DNA from: Nocardioides aquaticus
GTDB lineage: Bacteria > Actinomycetota > Actinomycetes > Propionibacteriales > Nocardioidaceae
Direction of reading: 5' to 3'
Assembly (NCBI RefSeq): GCF_018459925.1
Contig: NZ_CP075371.1
Location: 558,001-622,000 of the forward strand
DNA: 64,000 bases
Shown here in pieces: positions 28,125 to 37,678 of this stretch. A program made the position numbers and the translations under genes. Positions within the stretch are counted from its first letter, which is position 1; the number at the start of each line of letters is the position of its first letter. The notes beneath the pieces are model-generated. The model searched no databases. It was not told where the DNA came from and saw only the letters and a list, made by a program, of their open reading frames with translations.

Positions 28125-28748
28125 GTGACCGACATCATCTCGGCGGCCTCCCTGCCGACGGGGGAGCCGCCGGCCTTCGACCACGCCCGCGCCGAGGCGG
28201 CCGTGCGGGAGCTGCTCCACGCCATCGGGGAGGACCCGGAGCGCGAGGGGCTGCGCGAGACGCCGGCCCGCGTCGCCCGGGCGTACGAGGAGCTCACCGC
28301 CGGCCTGCGCCAGCAGCCGGAGGACGTGCTGACGACCGTCTTCGACCTCGGCCACGACGAGATGGTGCTGGTGCGCGACATCGAGCTGTGGTCGATGTGC
28401 GAGCACCACCTGGTGCCGTTCACCGGGGTCGCCCACGTCGGCTACATCCCGGCCTCGAACGGCAAGATCACCGGGCTGTCCAAGCTGGCCCGCCTGGTCG
28501 ACGTCTACGCCAAGCGGCCCCAGGTCCAGGAGCGGCTCACCACCCAGGTCGCCGACGCCCTGGTCGACATCCTGGACGCGCGCGGCGTGATCGTGGTGAT
28601 CGAGGCCGAGCACCTGTGCATGACGATGCGCGGGGTCCGCAAGGCCGGCGCCCGCACGATCACCTCCGCGGTGCGCGGCGTGATGCGCAACGCCGCCACC
28701 CGCTCCGAGGCGATGAGCCTCATCCACCGGGGCGGCTGGGCCCGCTGA
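28125..28748 (+). CDS. folE: GTP cyclohydrolase I
   Basis: Converts GTP to dihydroneopterin triphosphate, the first step of folate synthesis. Zinc ligands are Cys92 and His95 in [11 protein letters not shown] and a Cys in [31 protein letters not shown] is the family signature. The GTG start follows the ftsH stop closely. 207 aa fits the family. It opens the folE-folP-folB-folK group. Confidence 0.96.
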   Translation: MTDIISAASLPTGEPPAFDHARAEAAVRELLHAIGEDPEREGLRETPARVARAYEELTAGLRQQPEDVLTTVFDLGHDEMVLVRDIELWSMCEHHLVPFTGVAHVGYIPASNGKITGLSKLARLVDVYAKRPQVQERLTTQVADALVDILDARGVIVVIEAEHLCMTMRGVRKAGARTITSAVRGVMRNAATRSEAMSLIHRGGWAR

Positions 28749-28765
28749 GACCCCGCCGCCGGCGG

Positions 28766-28771
28766 TAGCGT
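28766..28771 (+). promoter_or_regulatory. -10 box TAGCGT, leaderless
   Basis: Six nt before the folP ATG; suggests folP-folB-folK can be transcribed separately from ftsH-folE. Confidence 0.55.
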
Positions 28772-28777
28772 CGCGCC

Positions 28778-29659
28778 ATGCCCGCCCCCGTCCGTCCCCT
28801 GGTGATGGGGGTCCTCAACGTCACCCCGGACTCGTTCTCGGACGGGGGCCGGTACGCCGCGACCGACGCCGCCGTCGCCCACGGCCTGCGGCTCGTCGCC
28901 GACGGGGCCGACCTCGTCGACATCGGCGGGGAGTCGACCCGCCCCGGTGCCACCCGGCCGCTGGTCTCCGAGGAGCTCGACCGGGTGGTGCCGGTGATCC
29001 GCGAGCTGGTCGACGCCGGCGCGGTGGTCTCGGTCGACACCATGCGCTCGGAGGTCGCCGCCGCCGCGGTCGCCGCCGGGGCGCGCGTCGTCAACGACGT
29101 CTCGGGCGGGCTCGCCGACCCCCGGGTCCTCGACGTGGTCGCGGACTCGGCGGCGACCTACGTCGCCATGCACTGGCGGGCGCACGCGGACCGGATGGTC
29201 GACCTCGCGACCTACGACGAGCCGGGCGGCGTCGTGGCCGCGGTCCGCCGTGAGCTGGGCCAGCGGGTCGAGGCCGTGCTGGCGGCCGGGGTGCCGGCCG
29301 ACCGGCTCGTGCTCGACCCCGGCCTGGGCTTCGCCAAGCGCGGCGCGCACAACTGGGAGCTGCTGCGGCACCTCGCGGACGTGGCCGTCCTGGGCCTGCC
29401 GCTGCTGGTGGGGGCCAGCCGCAAGTCCTTCCTGGGCGACCTGCTGGCCGACGACGGCACCTCCCGCCCGGTGGCCGACCGGGAGGTCGCCGGGCACGCC
29501 CTGAGCGTGCTGGTGGCCGGCCAGGGGGCGTGGGGCGTGCGGGTGCACGACGTACGCGGGACCCGCGACGCCCTGGCCGTGTGGGAGCGTCTGGGCATGC
29601 CCCGCACCACCGTCCCCGTCCCGCCCGGACCGCCCGTCGCCGGCCCGGACCGCCCGTGA
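28778..29659 (+). CDS. folP: Dihydropteroate synthase
   Basis: Condenses the pterin pyrophosphate with p-aminobenzoate; the sulfonamide target. TIM barrel with VMGVLNVTPDSFSDGGRY at the N-terminus and DIGGESTRPGA. Later come VSVDTMRSEV, VLDPGLGFAKRG and LLVGASRKSFLG. 293 aa. Its stop overlaps the folB start in GTGA. Confidence 0.96.
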   Translation: MPAPVRPLVMGVLNVTPDSFSDGGRYAATDAAVAHGLRLVADGADLVDIGGESTRPGATRPLVSEELDRVVPVIRELVDAGAVVSVDTMRSEVAAAAVAAGARVVNDVSGGLADPRVLDVVADSAATYVAMHWRAHADRMVDLATYDEPGGVVAAVRRELGQRVEAVLAAGVPADRLVLDPGLGFAKRGAHNWELLRHLADVAVLGLPLLVGASRKSFLGDLLADDGTSRPVADREVAGHALSVLVAGQGAWGVRVHDVRGTRDALAVWERLGMPRTTVPVPPGPPVAGPDRP

Positions 29660-30030
29660 GCGCCCCCGACGAGCTGGCCGTCACCGGTCTGGAGTGCTGG
29701 GCCCACCACGGCGTCTTCGATCACGAGCGCCGCGACGGCCAGCGCTTCGTCGTCGACCTCGTGCTGGGGCTCGACACCCGGGAGGCGGCGGCCTCCGACG
29801 ACTTGCACCGCACCGTCGACTACGGGACCCTCGGGGCCGCGGTGCACGCTGCCGTCCAGAACGATCCGGTCGACCTGATCGAGACCTTGGCCCAGCGGAT
29901 CGCCGACGTCTGCCTCGCAGACGGTGGTGTTCAATGGGCGCGGGTCACCGTCCACAAGCCGGATGCCCCCCTGCAGGTGACGTTCTCCGACGTCGCCCTG
30001 ACCATCACCCGGAGACGCGAGGGCCAGTGA
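29656..30030 (+). CDS. folB: Dihydroneopterin aldolase
   Basis: Cleaves dihydroneopterin to 6-hydroxymethyl-dihydropterin and glycolaldehyde. The 124-aa product has VTGLECWAHHGVFDHERRDG with the substrate Glu/His region. TVDYGTLGAAVHAAVQ and LIETLAQRIADVCL carry the conserved Tyr and the binding Glu. GTG starts overlap at both ends of this gene (29656 and 30027). Confidence 0.94.
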   Translation: MSAPDELAVTGLECWAHHGVFDHERRDGQRFVVDLVLGLDTREAAASDDLHRTVDYGTLGAAVHAAVQNDPVDLIETLAQRIADVCLADGGVQWARVTVHKPDAPLQVTFSDVALTITRRREGQ

Positions 30031-30596
30031 CCGAGACCCCGAACCCCTACATCGTCGATGCCGACACCCTGACCGGCGAGATGCGGCCGATCCGCCGCGT
30101 CGTGCTGGCCCTGGGCTCCAACCTGGGCGACCGCATGTCCTGCCTGCAGGGCGCCGTCTCGGCGATCGCCGACACCCCCGACGTCTGGGTCACCGGCGTC
30201 TCCCCGGTCTACGAGACCGAGCCGGTCGGCGCCCCGGACGGCTCCGAGCCGTTCCTCAACGCGGTCGTCCTGGTCGACACCACGCTGGCCGCGCACCGGC
30301 TCATGGAGCGCGCCCTGGCCATCGAGGACGTCTACGACCGCGAGCGCACCGACGTCGTCAACGCCCCCCGCACCCTCGACGTCGACCTGATCGTGGTCGG
30401 CGACCGCCGCAGCCACGACGAGTCGCTGCGGCTGCCCCACCCGCGCGCCCACGAGCGCGCGTTCGTCCTCCAGCCGTGGGCCGACCTCGAGCCGGACGCG
30501 GTGCTGCCCGACCACGGCCCCGTCGTCGAGCTGCTGGCCGCCCTCGACGGGTCGGGGCTGACCCGGCGCGACGACCTCGAGCTCGACCTCGGGTGA
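30027..30596 (+). CDS. folK: 6-hydroxymethyl-dihydropterin pyrophosphokinase
   Basis: Transfers pyrophosphate from ATP to the pterin, giving the FolP substrate. VVLALGSNLGDRMSCLQGAV is the N-terminal signature. The catalytic segment RTLDVDLIVVGDRRSHDESL contains the paired metal-binding Asp residues, followed by LPHPRAHERAFVLQPWADL. There is a ~24-residue extension before the core. 189 aa. GTGA overlaps with folB and with the DUF3180 gene. Confidence 0.95.
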   Translation: MTETPNPYIVDADTLTGEMRPIRRVVLALGSNLGDRMSCLQGAVSAIADTPDVWVTGVSPVYETEPVGAPDGSEPFLNAVVLVDTTLAAHRLMERALAIEDVYDRERTDVVNAPRTLDVDLIVVGDRRSHDESLRLPHPRAHERAFVLQPWADLEPDAVLPDHGPVVELLAALDGSGLTRRDDLELDLG

Positions 30597-31150
30597 GCCA
30601 GGGCCCGCGGGGTCCCGGCGGCGGTGACCGGGACCGCGGGCCGCTCGCCGGCGGTCCCGACGACGGCGCCGGCGACGGACCCGACGGCGGGTCCGGCGAC
30701 CGGATGGTGCCGACCTCGCCGACGGTGCTGCTCGGCGTCGCCCTCGCCGGGGTGGTCCTGGGCCGCCTGGTCCGCCCCGCGATCGAGTGGGCCGGAGGCC
30801 TGGCCCCGGTCGTGGGCTGGTCGCAGGCCTCGGTCCTGGTCGTGGTGGCGGCTGTGCTGCTCGCCACCGCCCGGGCCACGCGCGCGGCCCTGCCCGCCCA
30901 CCGGGTGGCCGAGCAGCCGCAGCTGGCCGTGAACCGGCTGCTGCTGGCCCGGGCCAGCGCCGTCGTCGGCGCCCTGGTCGGGGGCGGCTACGTCGGGTAC
31001 GCCGTCGCGTGGCTGGGGGACCCCTCCCAGCTGGCCGACCAGCGCGTGCTGCGCTCGCTGCTCACGGCGGCGGCCGCCGCCGCGGTGGTGGTGAGCGCGG
31101 TGCTCCTCGAGCGCGCGTGTCGCGTCCCCCCGGCGCCTCCGGCGCCCTAG
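30593..31150 (+). CDS. DUF3180 membrane protein
   Basis: 185-aa protein with a disordered Gly/Asp-rich N-terminus (~36 residues). About four hydrophobic helices follow (TVLLGVALAGVVLGRLVRPA; SVLVVVAAVLLATARAT; SAVVGALVGGGYVGYAVAWL; LLTAAAAAAVVVSAVLL). DUF3180 follows folK in many actinobacteria, but its role is unknown; the constant linkage hints at pteridine/folate metabolism or membrane export. A start at the ATG 30704 would remove the disordered region. Its TAG stop is shared with the -10 box of the next gene. Confidence 0.78.
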   Translation: MSQGPRGPGGGDRDRGPLAGGPDDGAGDGPDGGSGDRMVPTSPTVLLGVALAGVVLGRLVRPAIEWAGGLAPVVGWSQASVLVVVAAVLLATARATRAALPAHRVAEQPQLAVNRLLLARASAVVGALVGGGYVGYAVAWLGDPSQLADQRVLRSLLTAAAAAAVVVSAVLLERACRVPPAPPAP

Positions 31151-31153
31151 CCT
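31148..31153 (+). promoter_or_regulatory. -10 box TAGCCT sharing its TAG with a stop codon
   Basis: The first three bases are the DUF3180 stop; the box ends 6 nt before the ATG at 31160. Confidence 0.55.
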
Positions 31154-31159
31154 GCGGGC

Positions 31160-31759
31160 ATGACCTCCCCGTCCCAGCCCTCCCGGCGTCGCCAGCGCTC
31201 CGCCCGGGTGCTCGTCGCCTGCGTCCTGCTCGCCCTCGCCGTCGTGGCGGTGGTCGGCGCCGCCGTGGTCGGTGGGTCGGGTCCGCTGCTCGGTGCCGCG
31301 GTCCTCGCGGTGCTGCTGGGCGCCACGGCCACCCGCATCACGCACTCCGAGCTGGCCGACTCCCGCCGGGACGCCGCCCAGGACCGTGCGGAGCAGGCCC
31401 AGGCCTACCGTGACCTGACCGCGGACCGGGTGGCCGAGCAGCAGCACTACGTGCGTCGCACGACCGCCACGCTCGAGGGGCACCGCAGCACGATCTCGGG
31501 CCTGGTCGAGGAGCTGGCCGGGGCGCGTACCGAGGTCGCCGAGGCCCGGCTCGCCGTCGAGCGGGAGCACGACCGCGCCGACCGGGCCGAGGCCGAGGGC
31601 CGGCTGCTGACCGGTCTGCTCGACCAGGCCGAGGAGCGGGCCGCCGAGGCGATCGTCCGCCTCGCCGAGCTCGAGGACGAGCACCTCGTCCTGCTCGCCG
31701 AGCTGGACGCCGAGCGGGCCGCGTGGGCGGTGTCCCCGGCGATGCGCAAGCGCGCCTGA
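31160..31759 (+). CDS. Membrane-anchored coiled-coil protein, unknown
   Basis: 199 aa. A basic N-terminus leads into two close hydrophobic segments (VLVACVLLALAVVAVVGAAV and LLGAAVLAVLLGATA, residues ~17-58). A long charged alpha-helical region follows to the end (EQAQAYRDLTADRVAEQQHY ... AEERAAEAIVRLAELEDEHL). The topology suggests a cytoplasmic coiled coil held at the membrane. No family was recognised; structural or septal roles are possible but speculative. It has its own leaderless promoter. Confidence 0.7.
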   Translation: MTSPSQPSRRRQRSARVLVACVLLALAVVAVVGAAVVGGSGPLLGAAVLAVLLGATATRITHSELADSRRDAAQDRAEQAQAYRDLTADRVAEQQHYVRRTTATLEGHRSTISGLVEELAGARTEVAEARLAVEREHDRADRAEAEGRLLTGLLDQAEERAAEAIVRLAELEDEHLVLLAELDAERAAWAVSPAMRKRA

Positions 31760-31813
31760 GAGCGTCCCCGGACCCTCCGGCGGGACGGCCCGCGGACGGT
31801 TGCGGCATGATCG

Positions 31814-32908
31814 ATGACCGTGATCCCCGAGGACTCCCGATTCGAGACCGACCCCGAGCAGCTCCTTCCCGAGCTGCCCGGGCTGCCCGGCGGCTGGACC
31901 GTCGACGTCCCGGACCCCGGTGACCGAGAGGACGTCGCCCGGCTGACCGTGCTGCTGCGCGCCCACGAGAAGGAGGGCCGCGGCTGGGCCGGGGCCGCCG
32001 AGGAGGACGTGCTGGTCGAGGTCTCCGAGCGGGGCCTGCGCACCCGGTCCAACGTGGTGGTGCGCGACGCGGACCGGGTGCCTCGTGCCTGGGGCAGCGT
32101 GCACGACCGGGCGGGGGGCCGGATGCTCCTGCTGCACGTGGTCGAGCGCGGCCTGCCCGACAGCGTCGCCCGGGCCTGCTCCGACGTGCTGGTGGAGTGG
32201 GCGGTGGGCCAGGCCCGCGAGGTCGGCGCCGCCCGCGGCCTGGAGGTCCAGCAGATCGACACCGGCGCCTTCGAGGGTGACGAGCGCCAGGCCCGGTGGT
32301 TGCGCGAGGCCGGCTTCGAGAAGGTGCGGACCTGGTGGCAGATGAACCGTCCGGTGCAGCCCGAGGAGTCCACCCTGGTCCCCGACCCGGCCGGCTGGGA
32401 GCGGGCGGAGAAGGGCGTGCGGTTCCGCCTGGTGCGCCGCGCGGGCAGTGGGATGCCGAACGAGGACGACCTCCGCGACGTCCACGACGTGCTCGAGGAG
32501 GCCTTCCTGGACCACTTCAACTCCTGGGAGGAGACCTTCGAGGAGTTCCTGTACCGCCTGCGCGAGGACCCCGGCCACCGCTGGGACCACTGGTGGCTGG
32601 CCGAGACCGTCGACGGCTCCGAGCCGCGGGCCGTCGGCGCCCTGGTCGGCACCGTCTCGGAGAGCAGCAACGGCCCGGACGGGTCGTACGTGTCCTACAT
32701 CGGCGTCCGGGAGGCCGCCCGCGGCCGCGGCGTGGCCAAGGGCCTGCTGCACACGATCATCGCGGACGCCGCGGCCCGGGACCGGGACCGCGTCGGGCTC
32801 GAGGTCGACGCGGACTCCTCCACCGGCGCCGACGGCCTGTACGGCTCGCTGGGCTGGCGCACCAAGTACGTCACCGAGTCCTGGCACCGCGACGTGCCGG
32901 TCGACTGA
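31814..32908 (+). CDS. Double-domain GNAT acetyltransferase
   Basis: 364-aa protein with two GNAT folds. The N-terminal one (~residues 25-175) lacks a clear acetyl-CoA loop. The C-terminal one (~200-364) has SYVSYIGVREAARGRGVAKG (the R-G-x-G-x-A loop) and LEVDADSSTGADGLYGSLGW. MshD, the mycothiol synthase, has the same two-domain build, but clear MshD motifs were not identified, so mycothiol synthesis is only a possibility. CATGAT at 31806-31811 could serve a leaderless GTG two codons downstream (31820). Confidence 0.75.
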   Translation: MTVIPEDSRFETDPEQLLPELPGLPGGWTVDVPDPGDREDVARLTVLLRAHEKEGRGWAGAAEEDVLVEVSERGLRTRSNVVVRDADRVPRAWGSVHDRAGGRMLLLHVVERGLPDSVARACSDVLVEWAVGQAREVGAARGLEVQQIDTGAFEGDERQARWLREAGFEKVRTWWQMNRPVQPEESTLVPDPAGWERAEKGVRFRLVRRAGSGMPNEDDLRDVHDVLEEAFLDHFNSWEETFEEFLYRLREDPGHRWDHWWLAETVDGSEPRAVGALVGTVSESSNGPDGSYVSYIGVREAARGRGVAKGLLHTIIADAAARDRDRVGLEVDADSSTGADGLYGSLGWRTKYVTESWHRDVPVD

Positions 32909-32942
32909 CCCGCGTCCCCCCGCCCCGCCCGTCGGGGCCGCC

Positions 32943-32996
32943 CGGGACGTCATACCTCCCGCGCCTCGGCCACCGACCGGGGCGGATGACGTCCCG
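32943..32996. repeat. 54-bp palindromic element, copy 2
   Basis: Perfect 11-bp arms CGGGACGTCAT (32943-32953) and ATGACGTCCCG (32986-32996), extended inward by CC/GG. Same total length and nearly the same ends as the element at 14987-15040, with an unrelated centre. It lies between two convergent stop codons and can serve as a terminator in both directions. Confidence 0.8.
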
Positions 32997-32999
32997 CGG

Positions 33000-34013
<1,014 letters not shown>

Positions 34014-34016
34014 GCG

Positions 34017-34742
34017 GTGACCCTACTGGTGGCAGCAGCCGCGGTCCCGTCGGTCGACGCCGCCTCCCAACCGAGCTGCTACAGCCGCCTGGTCAACGAG
34101 TGGTTCTGCCTCGACTACGTCCAGGACCGGCAGTCGCAGATCCTCGACGCCCTGCTCCAGCACGTCGCGATCACGCTCGCCGCCGTGGTGCTCGGCGTGG
34201 TCGTCGCGCTGCCGCTGGCCCTGCTCGCGCGCCGGTTCCCGCGGCTGGAGACCGGCGTGCTCGGCGTCAGCACCGGTCTCTACACCGTGCCCTCGCTCGC
34301 CCTCTTCCCGCTGCTGGTGCCGTTCACCGGCCTCAGCCCGGTCACCGTGGTGATCGGGCTCGCGCTGTACGCCCTGACCGTGCTGGTCCGCGCCATGCTC
34401 GAGGGGCTGCGGGCCGTGCCGGAGGACGTGCTGGAGTCCGGGCGGGGCCTGGGGTACGGGCCGACGCGGCTGCTGCTCAAGGTCGAGCTGCCCCTCGCGC
34501 TGCCGGTGGTGATGGCCGGGCTGCGGGTCGCCACCGTCTCCACGGTCGCGCTGACCACGGTCGGCTCGCTGGTCGCCTACGGCGGGCTCGGCAACCTGAT
34601 CAGCGAGGGGGTCTCCACCGACTTCCGCGCCCAGCTCCTGACCGCCGCGGTGCTCTGCGTGGTCCTCGCCGTGGTGCTCGACGTCGTCATCGTGGTGCTG
34701 CAACGGCTGCTGACGCCCTGGACCCGGGGGGTGCGCGCATGA
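34017..34742 (+). CDS. Compatible-solute ABC transporter permease 1
   Basis: 241-aa inner-membrane permease of the OpuCB/OsmW type. After a short periplasmic start come five to six helices. LSPVTVVIGLALYALTVLVR and the EAA-like ATPase loop AVPEDVLESGRGLGYGPTRL are visible, followed by LKVELPLALPVVMAGLRVAT. Its leaderless promoter lies inside the divergent ATPase gene. The stop overlaps the second permease start in ATGA, so the two halves of the channel are made together. Confidence 0.9.
   Translation: MTLLVAAAAVPSVDAASQPSCYSRLVNEWFCLDYVQDRQSQILDALLQHVAITLAAVVLGVVVALPLALLARRFPRLETGVLGVSTGLYTVPSLALFPLLVPFTGLSPVTVVIGLALYALTVLVRAMLEGLRAVPEDVLESGRGLGYGPTRLLLKVELPLALPVVMAGLRVATVSTVALTTVGSLVAYGGLGNLISEGVSTDFRAQLLTAAVLCVVLAVVLDVVIVVLQRLLTPWTRGVRA
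34020..34025 (-). promoter_or_regulatory. -10 box TAGGGT of the ATPase gene, inside the permease coding sequence
   Basis: On the minus strand it ends 6 nt before the ATG at 34013, and it lies in codons 2-3 of the permease gene. Confidence 0.55.
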
Positions 34743-35503
34743 CCGTCCTGGTCGACATGTGGGCCTACCTCACCGACGGCGGGAACTGGTCCGGCAGCGG
34801 CGGCATGCTGCAGCTGCTGGGCCAGCAGCTCCTGCTCACCGTCACCGCGCTGCTGGTGGCGGTCGCGGTCGGGCTGCCGGTCGCGCTGTGGCTGGGCCAC
34901 CTCGGCCGCGGCGGCTTCCTGGCCATCAACATCTCCAACGTCGGCCGCGCCGTGCCGACGTTCGCGCTGCTGGCGCTCCTGGTCACCGCGGACTTCCCCG
35001 GCACCGACACGCTCGGCCCGTACGGCCGCGCCGGCCTGGCGACGCTGATCGCGCTGACCCTCTTCGCGCTGCCCCCGATCATCACCAACGCCTACGTCGC
35101 CGTGCGCGAGGTGCCGGCCGACGTCGTGCAGGCCGCGACCGGGATGGGGATGTCGGGGCGGCAGCGCTTCGTGCGCGTGGAGCTGCCGCTGGCCCTGCCG
35201 CTGGTGGTCTCGGGCGTGCGCCTGGCGCTGGTCCAGGTGTGGGCCACCGCCACCATCGCCGCGCTCGTCGCCGGGCCCGGCCTGGGCCGGGTGATCACCG
35301 ACGGGTTCTTCCGCACCGACTACGGCAAGGGCCTGGCCGGCGCGGTGGTCGTCGCGGCCGTCGCGCTGGTCCTCGAGGGGCTCGCGGCGCTGGTGCAGCG
35401 CGCCGTACGTCCGGTCCCGACCGGCCCGCCCGCCGGCGACGCCGGCCCCGATGGTCACGGTCACGCATCATCGGCTGCGGGGGTGGAGGCGTCGTCGGCG
35501 TGA
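34739..35503 (+). CDS. Compatible-solute ABC transporter permease 2
   Basis: 254-aa permease of the OpuCD/OsmY type with about six helices (LLLTVTALLVAVAVGLPVAL, FALLALLVTADFP, ATLIALTLFALPPIITNAYV and more). The ATPase-contact loop is EVPADVVQAATGMGMSGRQR, then VELPLALPLVVSGVRLALVQ. The C-terminal ~30 residues are a Gly/Ala/His-rich tail beyond the usual family end. Translation is coupled to permease 1. Confidence 0.9.
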   Translation: MTVLVDMWAYLTDGGNWSGSGGMLQLLGQQLLLTVTALLVAVAVGLPVALWLGHLGRGGFLAINISNVGRAVPTFALLALLVTADFPGTDTLGPYGRAGLATLIALTLFALPPIITNAYVAVREVPADVVQAATGMGMSGRQRFVRVELPLALPLVVSGVRLALVQVWATATIAALVAGPGLGRVITDGFFRTDYGKGLAGAVVVAAVALVLEGLAALVQRAVRPVPTGPPAGDAGPDGHGHASSAAGVEASSA

Positions 35504-35508
35504 GCGCC

Positions 35509-35514
35509 TAGGCT
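35509..35514 (+). promoter_or_regulatory. -10-like TAGGCT upstream of the binding-protein gene
   Basis: Lies 6 bases after the permease 2 stop and 103 bases before the ATG at 35618, so the abundant binding protein may have extra transcription. Confidence 0.35.
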
Positions 35515-35617
35515 CACGCAGGACAGCGCCACCGGCCCCTCCACCCCGCGTCGCGGGCGGGCCGCGGGCCCCCGGACACGCGCGGTGCACGCCGCGGGAC
35601 ACACAAGGACCTCTCTC

Positions 35618-36565
35618 ATGCAGCTCCGCCTCACCCTGGCCGCGCTGGCCTCCGCCGGCGCCGTCCTCCTCGCCGGCTGCGCCGGCGACGACCTCGCCTC
35701 CGACACCCCGGCCGGCGGTTCCTCCGAGGGCTCCGGCGACAAGGGCTCGGTGGCCATCGCCGGCCAGAGCTTCCCCGAGGCCGCCCTGGTCGCCGCGATG
35801 TACGACCAGCTCCTGACCGAGGCCGGCTACTCGACCGAGGTCACGCTGGTCGACGCCCGCGACGCCTACATGGCCGACTTCCCCGGCAACATCGACGTGG
35901 TGCCGGAGTACGTCGGCGGCATCGTGAACTTCCTCAACGCCCGTGAGAACGGCGCGAGGGCCGAGCCGTTCACCGCCGGCGACGGGGCCGAGCTGGTCGA
36001 GCAGGGCGGTGACCTGCTGACCGAGGCCGGGATCACGCTGCTCGAGCCGTCCGCGGCCGCCGACGCCAACGCGTTCTTCGTGACCCAGGAGTTCGCCGAG
36101 GAGAACGACCTCAGCACGCTCTCCGACCTCGAGGGCGAGTCGGTCGCGCTGGCCGCGGCCCCCGACTGCGAGGGCCGGCTGGACTGCGAGGGCGGGCTCT
36201 CGGACGAGTACGGCATCGACGTCACCGAGGTCCTCCCGCTGGGCTACGCCAGCAACCAGACCTACCAGGCCGTCCTCGACGGCGAGGTCGAGCTCGGCGA
36301 GACCAGCACCACCGACGGCACGCTCGAGAGCCAGGGCCTGGTCGTCCTCGAGGACGACCAGCAGATCCAGCCCGCGCAGAACCTCGTGCCGGCCGTCAGC
36401 ACCGAGTTCCTCGAGGCCAACCCCGACGTGGCGGAGGTCCTGAACCCGCTCATGGAGGCGCTCACGACCGAGAACCTCACCGAGCTGAACGGCCGCGTCG
36501 CGGTCGACCGCGAGCAGCCCGAGGACGTCGCGACCGACTTCCTCACCGAGGAGGGCCTGCTCTGA
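35618..36565 (+). CDS. Compatible-solute ABC transporter substrate-binding lipoprotein
   Basis: Binds the osmoprotectant outside the cell. Lipoprotein signal MQLRLTLAALASAGAVLLAG followed by the lipidated Cys. The mature part has SVAIAGQSFPEAALVAAMYD and the OpuAC-type NIDVVPEYVGGIVNFLNARE, with hinge strands typical of OpuCC/OsmX. AAGGA lies 6-7 nt before the ATG at 35618. 315 aa. It completes the four-gene transporter. Confidence 0.91.
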   Translation: MQLRLTLAALASAGAVLLAGCAGDDLASDTPAGGSSEGSGDKGSVAIAGQSFPEAALVAAMYDQLLTEAGYSTEVTLVDARDAYMADFPGNIDVVPEYVGGIVNFLNARENGARAEPFTAGDGAELVEQGGDLLTEAGITLLEPSAAADANAFFVTQEFAEENDLSTLSDLEGESVALAAAPDCEGRLDCEGGLSDEYGIDVTEVLPLGYASNQTYQAVLDGEVELGETSTTDGTLESQGLVVLEDDQQIQPAQNLVPAVSTEFLEANPDVAEVLNPLMEALTTENLTELNGRVAVDREQPEDVATDFLTEEGLL

Positions 36566-36600
36566 GCCGGTGACCCGGCGGCCCGTCCGGCCCCGGCCGA

Positions 36601-36671
36601 GGTGTCGGCCACGTCACACCGCCGGGCTGGTGTCGGGGCGCGCGGGGCGGCGTACGGTCGGACCGACACCA
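36601..36671. promoter_or_regulatory. Three GGTGTCGG half-sites upstream of the pan-nad group
   Basis: GGTGTCGG occurs at 36601-36608 and 36629-36636, and inverted as CCGACACC at 36663-36670. The last two form a 9-bp inverted repeat (36628-36636 / 36663-36671) enclosing TACGGT at 36653-36658, a possible -10. The layout looks like repeated operator half-sites before the gene at 36746. Confidence 0.4.
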
Positions 36672-36745
36672 CGAGCACGACGTCTGGTACCCGGACCGGC
36701 CCCGACCAGGGGTGGGCGGCGGGACTGGAACCGAAAGGCTGGACC

Positions 36746-37678
36746 ATGTCGCACCTCCCCGGCGGGGGCCTGCGGGTGGGCGTGGTCGGCGCTGGTCGCG
36801 TCGGCGCCGTCCTCGCAGCCCGTCTGCACACCAGCGGTCACCGCGTCGTCGCGGTCGCCGGTGAGTCCGACGCGTCGCGCGCCCGGATCACCGACCTGCT
36901 GCCCGGTCTCGAGCCGCAGCGCCCCAGCGCGGCCGCCCGTGCCTGCGACCTGCTGCTGCTGACCGTGCCCGACGACATGCTGCCGAACGTGGTGCGCGTG
37001 CTGGCCGACAGCGGGGCGCTGCACCCGGGCCAGCTGGTCGCCCACACCTCGGGCCGGCACGGCCTGGCCGTCCTGGAGCCGGCCCGCGCCGTCGGCGCCC
37101 GACCGCTCGCGCTGCACCCCGCGCTGACCTTCACCGGGACCCGGCTCGACCTCGACCGGCTCACCGGCTGCGTGGTCGGCCTGACCAGCGGACCGGCCGA
37201 GCGCGAGGTCGCCGAGGCCCTGGTCGCAGACCTCGGCGCCCGGCCGACGTGGGTGCCCGAGGAGATGCGCACGCTCTACCACGCGGGACTGGCGCACGGC
37301 GCGAACCACCTCGTCACGCTGGTGACCGAGGCGATGGAGATGCTGGCCGCCGCCGGGGTCGACGACCCCGCCGGCACCCTGCGCCCGCTGCTCGGCGCCG
37401 CCCTCGACAACGCCCTCGCCGACGGCGACGCGGCCCTCACCGGGCCGATCGTCCGCGGGGACGTCGGCACGGTCACCGCCCACCTCGCCGACCTGGGCGC
37501 CTCGGCGCCCCAGGCGCTCGGGTCGTACGTCGCGCTCGCCCGCGCCACCGTCGCCCGCGCGGTCACCGACGGCCGCCTGGTCCCGCTGCGGGCGCACGCC
37601 CTGGGGCAGGTCCTCGACGCGGCCGTCGCCGCCGACCGCTCCGGGGTGGCCGACCCGGCCGCCGGGGACGCGCGGTGA
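36746..37678 (+). CDS. Rossmann-fold DUF2520 protein, PanC-linked
   Basis: 310-aa NAD(P)-binding protein. The N-terminal Rossmann domain is [20 protein letters not shown] (G-x-G-x-x-G) with [20 protein letters not shown]. The C-terminal half is the helical DUF2520 domain ([20 protein letters not shown]). The build resembles ketopantoate reductase and pyrroline-carboxylate reductase. GAAAGG lies 7 nt before the ATG. It overlaps panC by 4 nt, so a role in pantothenate synthesis, perhaps replacing PanE, is attractive but not proved. Confidence 0.82.
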   Translation: MSHLPGGGLRVGVVGAGRVGAVLAARLHTSGHRVVAVAGESDASRARITDLLPGLEPQRPSAAARACDLLLLTVPDDMLPNVVRVLADSGALHPGQLVAHTSGRHGLAVLEPARAVGARPLALHPALTFTGTRLDLDRLTGCVVGLTSGPAEREVAEALVADLGARPTWVPEEMRTLYHAGLAHGANHLVTLVTEAMEMLAAAGVDDPAGTLRPLLGAALDNALADGDAALTGPIVRGDVGTVTAHLADLGASAPQALGSYVALARATVARAVTDGRLVPLRAHALGQVLDAAVAADRSGVADPAAGDAR

